Origin: Thalassospiraceae bacterium LMO-SO8
GTDB taxonomy: Bacteria; Pseudomonadota; Alphaproteobacteria; Rhodospirillales; Casp-alpha2
Length of the DNA: 64,000 bases
Direction: 5' to 3'
NCBI GenBank assembly: GCA_031655335.1
Contig: CP134226.1
Span: 1,798,001 to 1,862,000, forward strand
The translations under genes and the position numbers were made by a program. Position 1 is the stretch's first letter; every line of letters starts with the position of its first letter. The notes under the pieces are model-generated. The model searched no databases, was not told the origin of the DNA, and saw only the letters and a program-made list of their open reading frames with translations. Of the stretch, positions 32,985 to 41,210 are shown in pieces.

Positions 32985-33061
32985 GCGCGTACGGCCCTGG
33001 TCGACAAGGAGGCGGAATGCCCCCTATAAGCGGGTTCGGTTATAACCAGAGCAAGACCGTC

Positions 33062-33916
33062 ATGCCAGGGGGCCTGCCCATTCTTCGTCGCCATGCCCGC
33101 CGCGGCCTGTTCGTGGGCCTGATGCTGATCCTGACCGCCGCCGGTTCTTTTTCGCCGGCGGCGGCCAAGGATCTGCTCGGCCAGAAGCCGGCGACCTCGC
33201 CCGGCGCAAGATCGGATGCGGCCCAGGCGGCGGAATATCAGCGCTGCATGATCCTGGCGCGCAAGCGGCCCCAGGAAGGGTTTGAAACGGCCATCGGCTG
33301 GCGTTCGTTGGGCGGCGGCGATGCCGCCGATCATTGCGCGGCCGTGGCCCTGATCGAACTTGAACAGTACGGCGAAGCGGCCAAACGCCTGGAACGCCTG
33401 GCCCAGATCTCCATCGAAGAGCCACAGGTCAAGGCCGGGCTGTTCGATCAGGCGGGTCAGGCTTGGTTGCTGGAAGGGCGGCCCGAGGACGCGACGCGGG
33501 CCTTCACCTCGGCCATCGCACTTCGGCCCGGCGATCCGGACCTGCTGGTCGATCGGGCCCAGGCCTGGGCGGCGCGGGGCGATTATGACGCGGCGGATAC
33601 GGATCTGAGTGCGGCGCTCAACCTGTCACCGTCGCGCGCCGACGCCTATGCGCTCAGGGCCAGTGCCCGAAGATTCCTGGACCGGGCGGTCGATGCGCTG
33701 GCCGATGCCAACACGGCGTTGGAACTCGACCCCGCGAATCCGGAGGCTTTGTTGGAGCGCGGCATCTTGCGGCGGCTGAAGGGCGATGATCGAGGGGCCC
33801 GGGCGGATTGGATGAAAATCCTGAACGCCATGCCCGACAGCGCCGCGGCCGGACCGGCGCGCCAGAATATCGAAAACATGGACGTGAAACCCGACGGCGC
33901 GCCGCCGAGGCGTTAG
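33062..33916 (+). CDS. secreted TPR-repeat protein
   Basis: A 284-residue protein with a twin-Arg-like basic start and a signal peptide ([20 protein letters not shown], cleavage near AAA-KD). The mature part contains about four tetratricopeptide repeats ([74 protein letters not shown]), which suggests periplasmic protein-protein scaffolding. I start at ATG 33062, since the signal peptide follows directly. It converges on the GST gene with a 4-base overlap of the stops. Confidence 0.75.
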   Translation: MPGGLPILRRHARRGLFVGLMLILTAAGSFSPAAAKDLLGQKPATSPGARSDAAQAAEYQRCMILARKRPQEGFETAIGWRSLGGGDAADHCAAVALIELEQYGEAAKRLERLAQISIEEPQVKAGLFDQAGQAWLLEGRPEDATRAFTSAIALRPGDPDLLVDRAQAWAARGDYDAADTDLSAALNLSPSRADAYALRASARRFLDRAVDALADANTALELDPANPEALLERGILRRLKGDDRGARADWMKILNAMPDSAAAGPARQNIENMDVKPDGAPPRR

Positions 33917-34581
33917 AAATCCAGATCCGCGTAATGGCGGGGTGGGGGAAAGCCGGGCATGCGGTCGGACAGCACGGACCGCATGCTGGGCCGCGACTTG
34001 ACCCGCGCGTACCAGTCGCGGGCTTCCGGATGGTCCTCCCAGGGCACGTCGCCCAAGTAATCGACGCAGGACAGGTGCGCCGCCGCCGCCACGTCGGCCA
34101 TGGAAAAATCGTCACCGGCCAGCCAGCGCCGCCGCTCGACCAGGAACGACAGATAGGTCAGGTGCATATGGATGTTGGCGTGCCCGGCGCGGATGCGGGC
34201 CCCCTTGGGCTCGCCCTGGCCGAGGAACCGCTTCAGCAGCTTTTCGCCGACCAGATTGTCCGTGACTTCGCGATTGAACTTCTCGTCGAACCAGTTGGTC
34301 AGGCGGCGGACCTCGGCCCGGATCACCGGCGTGCGTCCGATCAGGGGCGGGTCGTCGTGGACCTCATCCAGGAATTCGCAGATCACGTCCGCCCCGGAAA
34401 TCGCCGTGCCGTCGATTTCGACGAGCACCGGCACGTTGCCCGCGGGGTTGAGCGCCAGGAACTCCTCGCGGCGCTCCCAGATATTCTCGATCCGAAGTTC
34501 GTGCTCAAGCCGCTTTTCGCCCAGGAAGATTCGGGCTTTGCGGCAAAAGGGCGACATCCACAGGTGATAAAGCGTGCGCAT
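33913..34581 (-). CDS. glutathione S-transferase family protein
   Basis: A 222-residue GST with N-terminal thioredoxin-like domain ([47 protein letters not shown]) and helical C-terminal domain ([19 protein letters not shown], the N-capping box region). SPFCRK at the glutathione site suggests Ser or Cys as active-site residue. GGAGAA lies 7 nt before the ATG at 34581. Divergent from msrP, with 225 bases between. Confidence 0.88.
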   Translation of the reverse strand: MRTLYHLWMSPFCRKARIFLGEKRLEHELRIENIWERREEFLALNPAGNVPVLVEIDGTAISGADVICEFLDEVHDDPPLIGRTPVIRAEVRRLTNWFDEKFNREVTDNLVGEKLLKRFLGQGEPKGARIRAGHANIHMHLTYLSFLVERRRWLAGDDFSMADVAAAAHLSCVDYLGDVPWEDHPEARDWYARVKSRPSMRSVLSDRMPGFPPPRHYADLDF

Positions 34582-34806
34582 GGTGGTTTCTCCTACACCG
34601 CTTTCCGGCGGATGGGAACGCCCCAGTTGGCCGGGCGCTCGCGAAACCCTCGCGAAGATGTGACGGCCCTGCCCCGCCTTCGCCTTATTGGGTCGGCACC
34701 TTCCCGGCCTATACTCTTCGCGGAACCAGAAAGACCGCACGACCCCTGCCCGGCGCCCATCTCGCGCGCGGGATATCGACGCAGACGCCCCGGAAGGAAA
34801 CCCGCC

Positions 34807-35802
34807 ATGATTATTCGCCAGCGCCCCCGCCATCCCATCCCGTCCAGCGAGATCACGCCGCAAGACGTGTTCGAAGACCGCCGCAGGGTGCTCAAGACGC
34901 TTGGCTTCGGCGGCCTTGCGGCGACCATGCCCATGTGGTTGCCGGCCCAGGCCGACGCCGCCTGGCGCCCGGCCGAAGGCAAGGCCCTCGCCGGCACGCC
35001 CCATCCGAAATACAACGCCCAGGTCCTGGGCCAGGAACCGACGTCGTTCGAGGCCGTCAGCACCTACAACAATTTCTACGAATTCGGCACGGGCAAGGGC
35101 GACCCGGCGGACAACGCCGGCAGCCTCAAGACCACGCCCTGGACCATCAAGGTCGAGGGTGCGGTGGAAAAACCGGGCACCTACGACATCGACGACCTGA
35201 TCAAGGCCGAGGACATCGAGGACCGGGTCTATCGTTTCCGTTGCGTCGAAGCCTGGTCCATGGTCGTGCCCTGGCTGGGCGTGCCGCTGGCCAAGGTGAT
35301 CCAGCGCCTGAACCCCACGTCGAAGGCCAAGTACGTCTATTTCGAAACCCTGTTCGATCCGGATCAGATGCCGGGCCAGCGCCGGCCGTACTTGGAATGG
35401 CCTTACAAGGAAGGCCTGCGCATGGACGAGGCCATGAACCCGCTTACCCTGCTTGCGGTCGGCGTGCACGGCCAGGTCATGCCCAACCAGAACGGCGCCC
35501 CCATCCGCCTGATCGTGCCGTGGAAATACGGCTTCAAATCCATCAAGTCGATCGTGCTCATGCGCTTTGTCGAGAAGGAACCGCCGACGTCATGGTCGAT
35601 CGCCAACGGCCGCGAATACGGTTTCTATTCCAACGTGAACCCCAACGTCAGCCATCCGCGCTGGAGCCAGGCCACGGAAAAGAAGATCGGCGTGAACAAC
35701 GTATTCGGCCTGCCGATCCGCCAGCCGACCCTGATGTTCAACGGTTATGAGGACGAGGTCGCAAGCCTCTACGCGGGGATGGACCTCAAGAAATTCTTCT
35801 AA
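34807..35802 (+). CDS. msrP: protein-methionine-sulfoxide reductase catalytic subunit MsrP
   Basis: A molybdopterin enzyme of the sulfite-oxidase fold that repairs oxidised Met in periplasmic proteins, taking electrons from MsrQ. The 331-residue protein has a Tat signal ([15 protein letters not shown]), the Mo-ligand Cys in [15 protein letters not shown], and cofactor-binding [20 protein letters not shown] and [20 protein letters not shown]. The start ATG 34807 precedes the Tat signal; the frame is open far upstream without coding character. msrQ follows after 57 bases. Confidence 0.95.
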   Translation: MIIRQRPRHPIPSSEITPQDVFEDRRRVLKTLGFGGLAATMPMWLPAQADAAWRPAEGKALAGTPHPKYNAQVLGQEPTSFEAVSTYNNFYEFGTGKGDPADNAGSLKTTPWTIKVEGAVEKPGTYDIDDLIKAEDIEDRVYRFRCVEAWSMVVPWLGVPLAKVIQRLNPTSKAKYVYFETLFDPDQMPGQRRPYLEWPYKEGLRMDEAMNPLTLLAVGVHGQVMPNQNGAPIRLIVPWKYGFKSIKSIVLMRFVEKEPPTSWSIANGREYGFYSNVNPNVSHPRWSQATEKKIGVNNVFGLPIRQPTLMFNGYEDEVASLYAGMDLKKFF

Positions 35803-35859
35803 GTCTGGGTGAGGCCCGCGTCGGTGCCCGATCGGCGCCGGTTGCGCTAGGATGATGTC

Positions 35860-36495
35860 ATGAACAAGGAAACCCGCCTTACCTGGGTCATCAAGCCTTT
35901 GGTCCACGTGGCCGCGCTGGCGCCGGTCGGGTGGCTGGTGTGGCTCGGCCTGACTGGCCAGTTCGGGCCGAACCCGGCGGAATTCATCAACCGCTATACG
36001 GGCGATTGGGCCATCCGCCTTCTGCTGATCGCCCTTGCCGTGACGCCGGTCCGGGGGATCACGGGCTTGGCCCTGGTCATGCGGTTTCGCCGCATGCTGG
36101 GGCTCTACGCGTTTTTCTATGCCTTGCTGCATGTCTCAAGCTACGTGGCGCTCGACCAGTATTTCGCCTGGGCCGCCATCTGGCAGGACATCCTGAAGCG
36201 CAATTACATCACCGTCGGCATGCTGGGATTGGTGATCCTGACGGCCCTCGCCGTCACGTCGCCCAAGGCCATGGTCAAGAAACTGGGTGGGCGCAACTGG
36301 CAGCGCCTGCACAAGCTGGTTTACCTCGCCGCCATCGCCGCCCCGGTCCACTTCTTCATGATGCGCAAGGGCTTTCAGATCGAACCCCTGGTCTACGGCG
36401 GCATCGCCGGCCTGTTGCTGGCCTATCGCGCCGCCGCCTGGATGAAGACGCGGCTGCGCGCGCGCACGGCCCGGGCGGACGTTCAGGCGGCCTGA
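35860..36495 (+). CDS. msrQ: MsrPQ heme-binding membrane subunit MsrQ
   Basis: A 211-residue heme membrane protein of the ferric-reductase-like transmembrane family that passes quinone-derived electrons to MsrP. Six helices are apparent. Typical blocks are YTGDWAIRLLLIALAVTPVR, RRMLGLYAFFYALLHVSSYV (heme-ligand His), WQRLHKLVYLAAIAAPVHFF (heme-ligand His residues). Length and place after msrP are normal. Confidence 0.93.
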   Translation: MNKETRLTWVIKPLVHVAALAPVGWLVWLGLTGQFGPNPAEFINRYTGDWAIRLLLIALAVTPVRGITGLALVMRFRRMLGLYAFFYALLHVSSYVALDQYFAWAAIWQDILKRNYITVGMLGLVILTALAVTSPKAMVKKLGGRNWQRLHKLVYLAAIAAPVHFFMMRKGFQIEPLVYGGIAGLLLAYRAAAWMKTRLRARTARADVQAA

Positions 36496-36522
36496 CCGCC
36501 GACGCCCGCTACATGCCGGCCA

Positions 36523-37470
36523 TCACTTGTTCAGACTTTGGTGGATCAACTCGATCCACATGGCCTGGGAAATGAACGGCCATTCCCATTTCTTCCATTG
36601 TTCGGGAAAGCCCTGGGCCTGAATGGTCTTCAGGTCCTTGCCTTCCATGGCCGCGCTTTGCACGAACAGCGTGGTCGACGTCAGCATGTCCAGATAGGCC
36701 TCGAGATCGGCCATGGTCGCCAGCGGTCCGTGGCCGGGGATGATCTTGGCGTCGGCGGGAAACCGCCCGGTGATGTCGCGGATGTTGCGGGCCAGGGCGA
36801 GCGCGTTGCCACCGTGGGCCACATCGACGAAGGGGAACATGCCGTTGAAGAACAGATCGCCCAGATGCAGGACGTTGGACGTCTTGAAATAGACCACCGT
36901 GTCGCCGTCCGTATGGCCGCCCGGCAGGTGGAGAAGCTGGATTTCCTCGCCGTTGAAATGAACCGTCATACGATCGTTGTAGGTGACGTCGGGCAGGGCT
37001 TCGGGCGGCGAGGCGGGGATCGTCTTGCCCAGGGCCTTGAACTCCTGATCCACGGCCATGTGCTTGCGCACGTTGTCGTGGGCAATGATCACCGCCTCGG
37101 CGAAACGCTTGTTGCCGCCCGTATGATCGAAATGCCAATGGGTGTTGAGCACGAACCGGGGCATTCCGCCGCCGAACGGCTTGAGCGCCGCCACCAGCTT
37201 CTCCGAAAAGGCCTCCAGCTTGTCGTCGACGATCAGCAGACCGTCCGGCCCGGGCAACACCGCGACATTGCCGCCGGAAAATCCGCCGACGCCCATCAGC
37301 ATGATGATCTTGCCCGCGACGGGCTTGGCGCCGATGGTGATTTCCGGGGCCTTTGCCTGCGCCACATCGGTATTGTGGCTGTGCCCCGCCCCGGCCGCGG
37401 CGGGCCCGGCGGCGAACGCCAACCCGGCGGCCAGCAGACAGACGCGCGCAAGGATATCGTGCCTCAGCAT
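36523..37470 (-). CDS. secreted metallo-beta-lactamase-fold hydrolase
   Basis: A 315-residue periplasmic protein with signal peptide (ILARVCLLAAGLAFAAGPAA), then THWHFDHTGG (HXHXDH), LPGGHTDGDT, LGDLFFNG and IIPGHGP, a complete dinuclear metal site. Similar to quinoprotein-relay or subclass B-like MBL hydrolases; substrate unknown. Three ATGs lie close together; the third (37470) has GGAGA at good spacing and directly precedes the signal peptide. A His-containing N-terminal mature segment (AGHSHNTD) may bind metal. Confidence 0.85.
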   Translation of the reverse strand: MLRHDILARVCLLAAGLAFAAGPAAAGAGHSHNTDVAQAKAPEITIGAKPVAGKIIMLMGVGGFSGGNVAVLPGPDGLLIVDDKLEAFSEKLVAALKPFGGGMPRFVLNTHWHFDHTGGNKRFAEAVIIAHDNVRKHMAVDQEFKALGKTIPASPPEALPDVTYNDRMTVHFNGEEIQLLHLPGGHTDGDTVVYFKTSNVLHLGDLFFNGMFPFVDVAHGGNALALARNIRDITGRFPADAKIIPGHGPLATMADLEAYLDMLTSTTLFVQSAAMEGKDLKTIQAQGFPEQWKKWEWPFISQAMWIELIHQSLNK

Positions 37471-37531
37471 CCCCATTCTCTCCATGCTGAATTAGAATTT
37501 CCTGAATGGTGCCGGGGTGCGTGCGAATAGG

Positions 37532-37554
37532 CAACCCCACGTGCGGTGGGGTTG
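37532..37554 (-). other. second hairpin downstream of a terminator
   Basis: An inverted repeat CAACCCCAC / GTGGGGTTG with a short loop, directly beyond the terminator at 37555-37588. It may act as a back-up terminator or RNA end-stabiliser. Confidence 0.5.
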
Positions 37555-37588
37555 TAAAAAGACCTCGCCGGGTGGTGCCGGCGAGGTC
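37555..37588 (-). terminator. intrinsic terminator after the 174-residue gene
   Basis: On the minus strand a stem GACCTCGCCGG / CCGGCGAGGTC is followed by TTTTTA. It lies about 120 bases past the stop of the gene at 37708-38232 and upstream of the MBL gene. Confidence 0.85.
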
Positions 37589-37707
37589 CAAATACTGGGA
37601 AAATTTTTCCGGGTTGGGCAGAATTTTCCCAACCAGGCGGCAATTGTTTCCGGCCAACGGGTCGCGGCGGCTGGGATCGTGGCGGCGCCTCGTGGCGGTT
37701 TCCGGAC

Positions 37708-38232
37708 TTATTCGTCGTCCTTTGATTTGTCGGCGACGGCCGCCGGATTATCGGCCGGGGCATCGCGGGCTTCCATCGCGGCCAGCAGAACCGATCCGGC
37801 GCTGCCCGTCCCGGAGGTGTCGGCGATGTCGCGGGCCAGATCCGGCGCGTCACCGAGGAGGCCGGGCTTGTCATTCTCCAATTCGGCGCTGGCCTGCATG
37901 CGGCGCTGGATTTCCTGGGCGATCAGGTCCTCGATGGCGGCCCGCTGTTCGGCCGGCATTTTCTTCAGATCTTCTTCCGTGAGGCCCATGCGGTTGAGAA
38001 TCTTCTCGCGCAGTTCTTCTCTCTTCCGTTCCTCGACCTCTTTCGCGTAGGCGGTGAAGCCCTTCTCGCGGACGATATCCAGGTCGCTCTTGGGCAGGCC
38101 GGTTTCGTCGCCGCTCTGGGACGCGACCGATGCGGCCATCATCTCGGCGAAGGACCCGGACCCGGCGTCGTCTGCCGCCGGTTTGTCGGTTCTCTGCGGC
38201 AGCAAGATGCTGGCGACGTTATCGATTTTCAT
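37708..38232 (-). CDS. hypothetical cytosolic protein, helical
   Basis: A 174-residue protein (MKIDNVASILLPQ...) with a charged coiled segment (YAKEVEERKREELREKILNR), then MGLTEEDLKKMPAEQRAAIE and LIAQEIQRRMQASAE, a pattern conserved in Rhodospirillales proteins of unknown role. The termini look disordered. No signal peptide. Its own terminator follows. Confidence 0.7.
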   Translation of the reverse strand: MKIDNVASILLPQRTDKPAADDAGSGSFAEMMAASVASQSGDETGLPKSDLDIVREKGFTAYAKEVEERKREELREKILNRMGLTEEDLKKMPAEQRAAIEDLIAQEIQRRMQASAELENDKPGLLGDAPDLARDIADTSGTGSAGSVLLAAMEARDAPADNPAAVADKSKDDE

Positions 38233-38372
38233 GATTGTCCTCCTATGCTTTCGCGCGGGCGCGCGGGTCGTCCCCTCGAAAGCCGAAGCAAGGGCCGTGC
38301 CAAAATTTCTGGAAGATGGGGGCGGCGCGGGCGCTCCGTATGCCGTGTCCCGGTTGACGCGCGCGTGCTGCC

Positions 38373-38400
38373 TTGAAGCGGCCGCAAAAGCGGCTACACT
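38373..38400 (+). promoter_or_regulatory. promoter for a leaderless transcript, secreted gene copy 1
   Basis: TTGAAG (38373-38378), 16-bp spacer, TACACT (38395-38400), then 6 bases to the ATG at 38407. The predicted transcript starts at or next to the AUG. The same layout occurs before copy 2. Confidence 0.6.
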
Positions 38401-38406
38401 TCAAGG

Positions 38407-39030
38407 ATGCGTTTCCTGTTTCTGATACCACTCGTCGCCCTTGCCGTCGCCGTCCTGCCGCCTCGCGCCATGGCGGCGGAGGATTTCACCATCCTGCCGC
38501 TCAAGGCGCAGCCGCCCGACGGCTGCGTCGGCGACCCGGTGACGCCGCTCTGCGCCATCCAGACGTACTGGGCCTGCCATGCCTGGGCCAGGCGGGATTT
38601 GTGCCGCACGATCGGCTACACGACCAAATATGTGTACGGCGGCTTCGCCGGCCTTGGCGCGCTGGCCATCTATAAGCTCCGCATCGTCGATCAGCGCCCT
38701 CTGGAACCGGGCGATATCCCCGATTGGACGGGCAACGTCGGTCTGTGGGTGATGGAAGGCATCCAATATGAACCTTGGCGGCCGGGCGACCTCGCCGTGC
38801 GGCTGGAGTTCTGGCACTGCACCCCGGACGACAAATGCGTGACCCCGACGCGGGACGATCCCACGAAACAGTACGGTGAAGGCTGTCCACCCGACCATAG
38901 CTGCACGCGGTCGGACATCGATAACACCTACGTGCTGCGGCGGGTGGGGGCGAAATGGCAGGTTCTATACGAGCACTTCGACCCTGACGATCACGGCGCC
39001 TTCTGGGACGCCTTCTGGAACCGGAAGTGA
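38407..39030 (+). CDS. secreted cysteine-rich protein, copy 1
   Basis: A 207-residue protein with signal peptide (FLFLIPLVALAVAVLPPRAMA) and eight Cys in the mature part, likely disulfide-bonded in the periplasm. Blocks shared with the tandem copy are DGCVGDPVTPLCAI, DDPTKQYGEGCPPD and VLYEHFDPDDHGAFW. No known family. It points towards the modular hydrolase-like gene at 39717-41033. Secretion, duplication and linkage suggest a periplasmic partner or immunity protein (inference). Confidence 0.72.
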   Translation: MRFLFLIPLVALAVAVLPPRAMAAEDFTILPLKAQPPDGCVGDPVTPLCAIQTYWACHAWARRDLCRTIGYTTKYVYGGFAGLGALAIYKLRIVDQRPLEPGDIPDWTGNVGLWVMEGIQYEPWRPGDLAVRLEFWHCTPDDKCVTPTRDDPTKQYGEGCPPDHSCTRSDIDNTYVLRRVGAKWQVLYEHFDPDDHGAFWDAFWNRK

Positions 39031-39102
39031 TCGAAGCGGGCGTGCTCGTTCCGCCCGGTCGCCGGAGTGCGCTATGGGTGGCGGGGCCCATGGCGCCGTC
39101 TG
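39030..39102 (-). pseudogene. relic of the 3' end of the modular hydrolase-like gene
   Basis: 39030-39063 matches 39744-39777, and 39061-39102 matches 39857-39898, both from the 3' end of 39717-41033, joined with about 80 bp deleted. It shows that the secreted gene was duplicated together with the end of its convergent neighbour. Confidence 0.7.
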
Positions 39103-39104
39103 TC

Positions 39105-39132
39105 TTGAACCGGCCAGAATTCCGAATACACT
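39105..39132 (+). promoter_or_regulatory. promoter for a leaderless transcript, secreted gene copy 2
   Basis: TTGAAC (39105-39110), 16-bp spacer, TACACT (39127-39132), then TCAAGA and the ATG at 39139. Same geometry as copy 1. Confidence 0.6.
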
Positions 39133-39138
39133 TCAAGA

Positions 39139-39744
39139 ATGTATTACTTGGTTTCAGCGGCGCTGTTCTTTTTCACGGCCCTTGGCGGCCCGGCCCGCGC
39201 CGCCGACGACTTCGAGGTTCTGCCCTACGCCACGGGGAAGGCCGACGGCTGTGTCGGCAATCCATTGACGCCGCTGTGCGCGATCAAGACACTGGAGGCT
39301 TGTCAGCGGTGGAGCGAGGCTGGCCTGTGCCGGGCCGTCGGGCATACGACCGTCTATCTGGACGGTAAGGTGAACCGGGGCCTTGCCGGACTGGCAATCG
39401 CCAAGTTCCGGATCGTCGAGCAGCGGGTTTTGACGCAAGCCATGATCCCTGCTTGGACCGGTCATGTGGGCGCCTGGGTCCGTCTGGACGACAAACCGCC
39501 ACCATGGCAGCCTGGCGATCTGGCGCTGCGCGTCGAGTGGTGGGATTGTGTGCCCGATGAAAAGTGTGTCACCGCCACGCGGGACGACCCGACGAAACAG
39601 TACGGGGAGGGCTGCCCTCCAGACCGCTGCGGACGGCAGGACCTAGACTTCTCCTACGTACTCCGCCGAGAAGGCGGGCGATGGCGGGTCCTGTACGAAC
39701 ATTTCGACCCTGACGATCACGGCGCCTTCTGGAATCGGAAGTGA
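39139..39744 (+). CDS. secreted cysteine-rich protein, copy 2
   Basis: A 201-residue paralogue of 38407-39030: signal peptide (MYYLVSAALFFFTALGGPAR), then DGCVGNPLTPLCAIKTLEAC, DDPTKQYGEGCPPDRC and the same end VLYEHFDPDDHGAFWNRK. Internal parts have diverged clearly (for example KVNRGLAGLAIAKFRIVEQR). Its 3' end overlaps the end of the convergent modular gene by 28 bases, so the two are physically locked together. Confidence 0.72.
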   Translation: MYYLVSAALFFFTALGGPARAADDFEVLPYATGKADGCVGNPLTPLCAIKTLEACQRWSEAGLCRAVGHTTVYLDGKVNRGLAGLAIAKFRIVEQRVLTQAMIPAWTGHVGAWVRLDDKPPPWQPGDLALRVEWWDCVPDEKCVTATRDDPTKQYGEGCPPDRCGRQDLDFSYVLRREGGRWRVLYEHFDPDDHGAFWNRK

Positions 39745-41033
39745 TCGAAGCGGGCGTGCTCGTTCCGCCCGGTCGCTTCATGGCGCACGGCTTGCTTGCG
39801 TTCGTCCGCGAGGCTGTTGAGGAACCGGGCCCGCATCGCGGGATCGCCCGCCGCCCGCCGGAGTGCGCTATAGGTGGCAGGACCCATGGCGCCGTCCACG
39901 GCGACCGGAGCCGTCCCGGCCGCGTTTAAGGCCCGTTGCACGATCTCTGTGCCGCCCTTGCTGCCATGGCGGAACAGGGTGTCGCCGAAGGCGGCGGCGG
40001 TTTCCGGGTCGCCCACACCGCGCAGCGCGGCGCTACCGCCCACCGTCCCGAGGGCGTCGTCGAAATAGGCGCGGTAGACCTGGGCTCGTTCGTTTTTGTC
40101 CAGTGACTTGGGCTCCGTGCCTTTCGGAATTCCCGTGACCTTGCCCCGGTCGATCAGGTCGTTCAGCGTCGTGCGTGTGATGCCGGCGGTGGCGCCGTTG
40201 GAGGGATTGACGTTCCCACCGCCTTCGGCGGCGAAGATTTCCATGTAGGCGCGATGTTCCGATCCCGAAAGCCCGGGCAGGCGGGTGAAGGCGTCGTGCT
40301 GCTTGGGCCATTCATCCTTCTGCCCTTTGATAACTTGTTTTCTGTATAGGGGAACAGGCGGCGGTGTAATGGCGGGACCCGCGGCGGGCGCACCAAGAGG
40401 CGTAGGTCCGATCCCGGAACTACGCGACATGGCCGGTTGGCGGATGTCCTTCGTGCCGCTTGCAGCGATCTGCGGGGCGGCGGATGGACGGTCTTCGGGC
40501 GCCGCCGCGAGCAGGGACGGCACCGGCTTCGGCGGGGATGGTGTGCCGACAGAGGTCGCGGAAATGGACAGAGGAGCGGGCTCGGCGGCAGGCATTTTCA
40601 TTCTACCCGACGAGATGGCCCGTTGGCTGAGAATTTCCGTGGGGCCCCAGGGACGGGCGATGCCGTCGACCGACAGGCCGCCGCCGGCCAGGCCGTTGAG
40701 GTGTTTCTGGCCCTGCTCGATCCCGCGCAGGAAGTCCTCGTCGGCGTTCCGCGTGGCTGCCGGCAGGAGACCGTTCGCGGCAAGGAACGAAGAGGCCTGG
40801 AATACGTCTTCCGGCGTGTTGCTTTGGCCGCGGCCGACGGCATCGGTTAGGAACGAGCGGCCGAAGCCGCCGAACCCGTCGGTGCCGCCGACCCCCGCCA
40901 GACCATTCTGCAAACCCGTCTTCATCTCGTCCGGGCCGGTGGGGGAGGCGTCGAGCCCGGCGTCGCCGGAACCGGCGGCGTCATATGTCTTCGGCGCCGG
41001 CGGCAGGGCCGCCGCGCGTTCGAATTCGCTCAT
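39717..41033 (-). CDS. modular protein: shared N-terminal module plus GH108-like/peptidoglycan-binding C-terminus
   Basis: A 438-residue protein. Residues 35-140 carry the shared module (GGFGRSFLTDAVGRGQSNTP, DEDFLRGIEQGQKHLN, DGIARPWGPTEILSQRAIS). After a Pro/Ala linker, residues 240-420 resemble GH108-type peptidoglycan hydrolases with PG_binding_3: YMEIFAAEGGGNVNPSNG (Glu in AEGG as possible catalytic acid), ATAGITRTTLNDLI, AQVYRAYFDDAL, and VDGAMGPATYSALRR. No signal peptide. AGGAGA is 6 nt before ATG 41033. It may be a cell-wall-attacking effector or a particle-associated lysin; the convergent secreted genes could be its periplasmic partners. Confidence 0.72.
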   Translation of the reverse strand: MSEFERAAALPPAPKTYDAAGSGDAGLDASPTGPDEMKTGLQNGLAGVGGTDGFGGFGRSFLTDAVGRGQSNTPEDVFQASSFLAANGLLPAATRNADEDFLRGIEQGQKHLNGLAGGGLSVDGIARPWGPTEILSQRAISSGRMKMPAAEPAPLSISATSVGTPSPPKPVPSLLAAAPEDRPSAAPQIAASGTKDIRQPAMSRSSGIGPTPLGAPAAGPAITPPPVPLYRKQVIKGQKDEWPKQHDAFTRLPGLSGSEHRAYMEIFAAEGGGNVNPSNGATAGITRTTLNDLIDRGKVTGIPKGTEPKSLDKNERAQVYRAYFDDALGTVGGSAALRGVGDPETAAAFGDTLFRHGSKGGTEIVQRALNAAGTAPVAVDGAMGPATYSALRRAAGDPAMRARFLNSLADERKQAVRHEATGRNEHARFDHFRFQKAP

Positions 41034-41089
41034 CATGTTCTCCTGAAACGCAAAAGCGCGCGGGGCCGGTGGCCGCGCGCGACTCGAAC

Positions 41090-41116
41090 AAAAAAACGCC
41101 CGCTGAAAAGCGGGCG
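41090..41116 (-). terminator. intrinsic terminator between promoter and start of the modular hydrolase-like gene
   Basis: On the minus strand CGCCCGCT-TTTC-AGCGGGCG is followed by seven T. It would end polA transcription, but it lies downstream of the promoter at 41141-41169, inside the leader of the modular gene. Confidence 0.85.
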
Positions 41117-41140
41117 CACAGGTGTCGTTCATTGCCCTGG

Positions 41141-41169
41141 GATGTACCCCGGTTTGGCGGTCGTGTAAA
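41141..41169 (-). promoter_or_regulatory. promoter of the modular hydrolase-like gene, with conserved upstream box
   Basis: Minus strand: TTTACA (41164-41169), 17-bp spacer, TACATC (41141-41146). The upstream box CAGTATGTGATTATTTTCC matches the boxes at 29.0, 30.8 and 32.05 kb. The predicted start point is about 18 nt before the terminator hairpin. Confidence 0.55.
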
Positions 41170-41210
41170 GGAAAATAATCACATACTGGAGAATTTTACC
41201 CTGTGACGGC

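Noticed and set aside
33808-34806. N-terminal extension of msrP of about 330 codons
   Set aside because: It covers the antisense strand of the GST gene; the Tat signal shows the real start at 34807.
41034-41132. Upstream start for the modular hydrolase-like gene at 41132
   Set aside because: It would translate straight through the intrinsic terminator hairpin and T-run; ATG 41033 has a proper ribosome-binding site.
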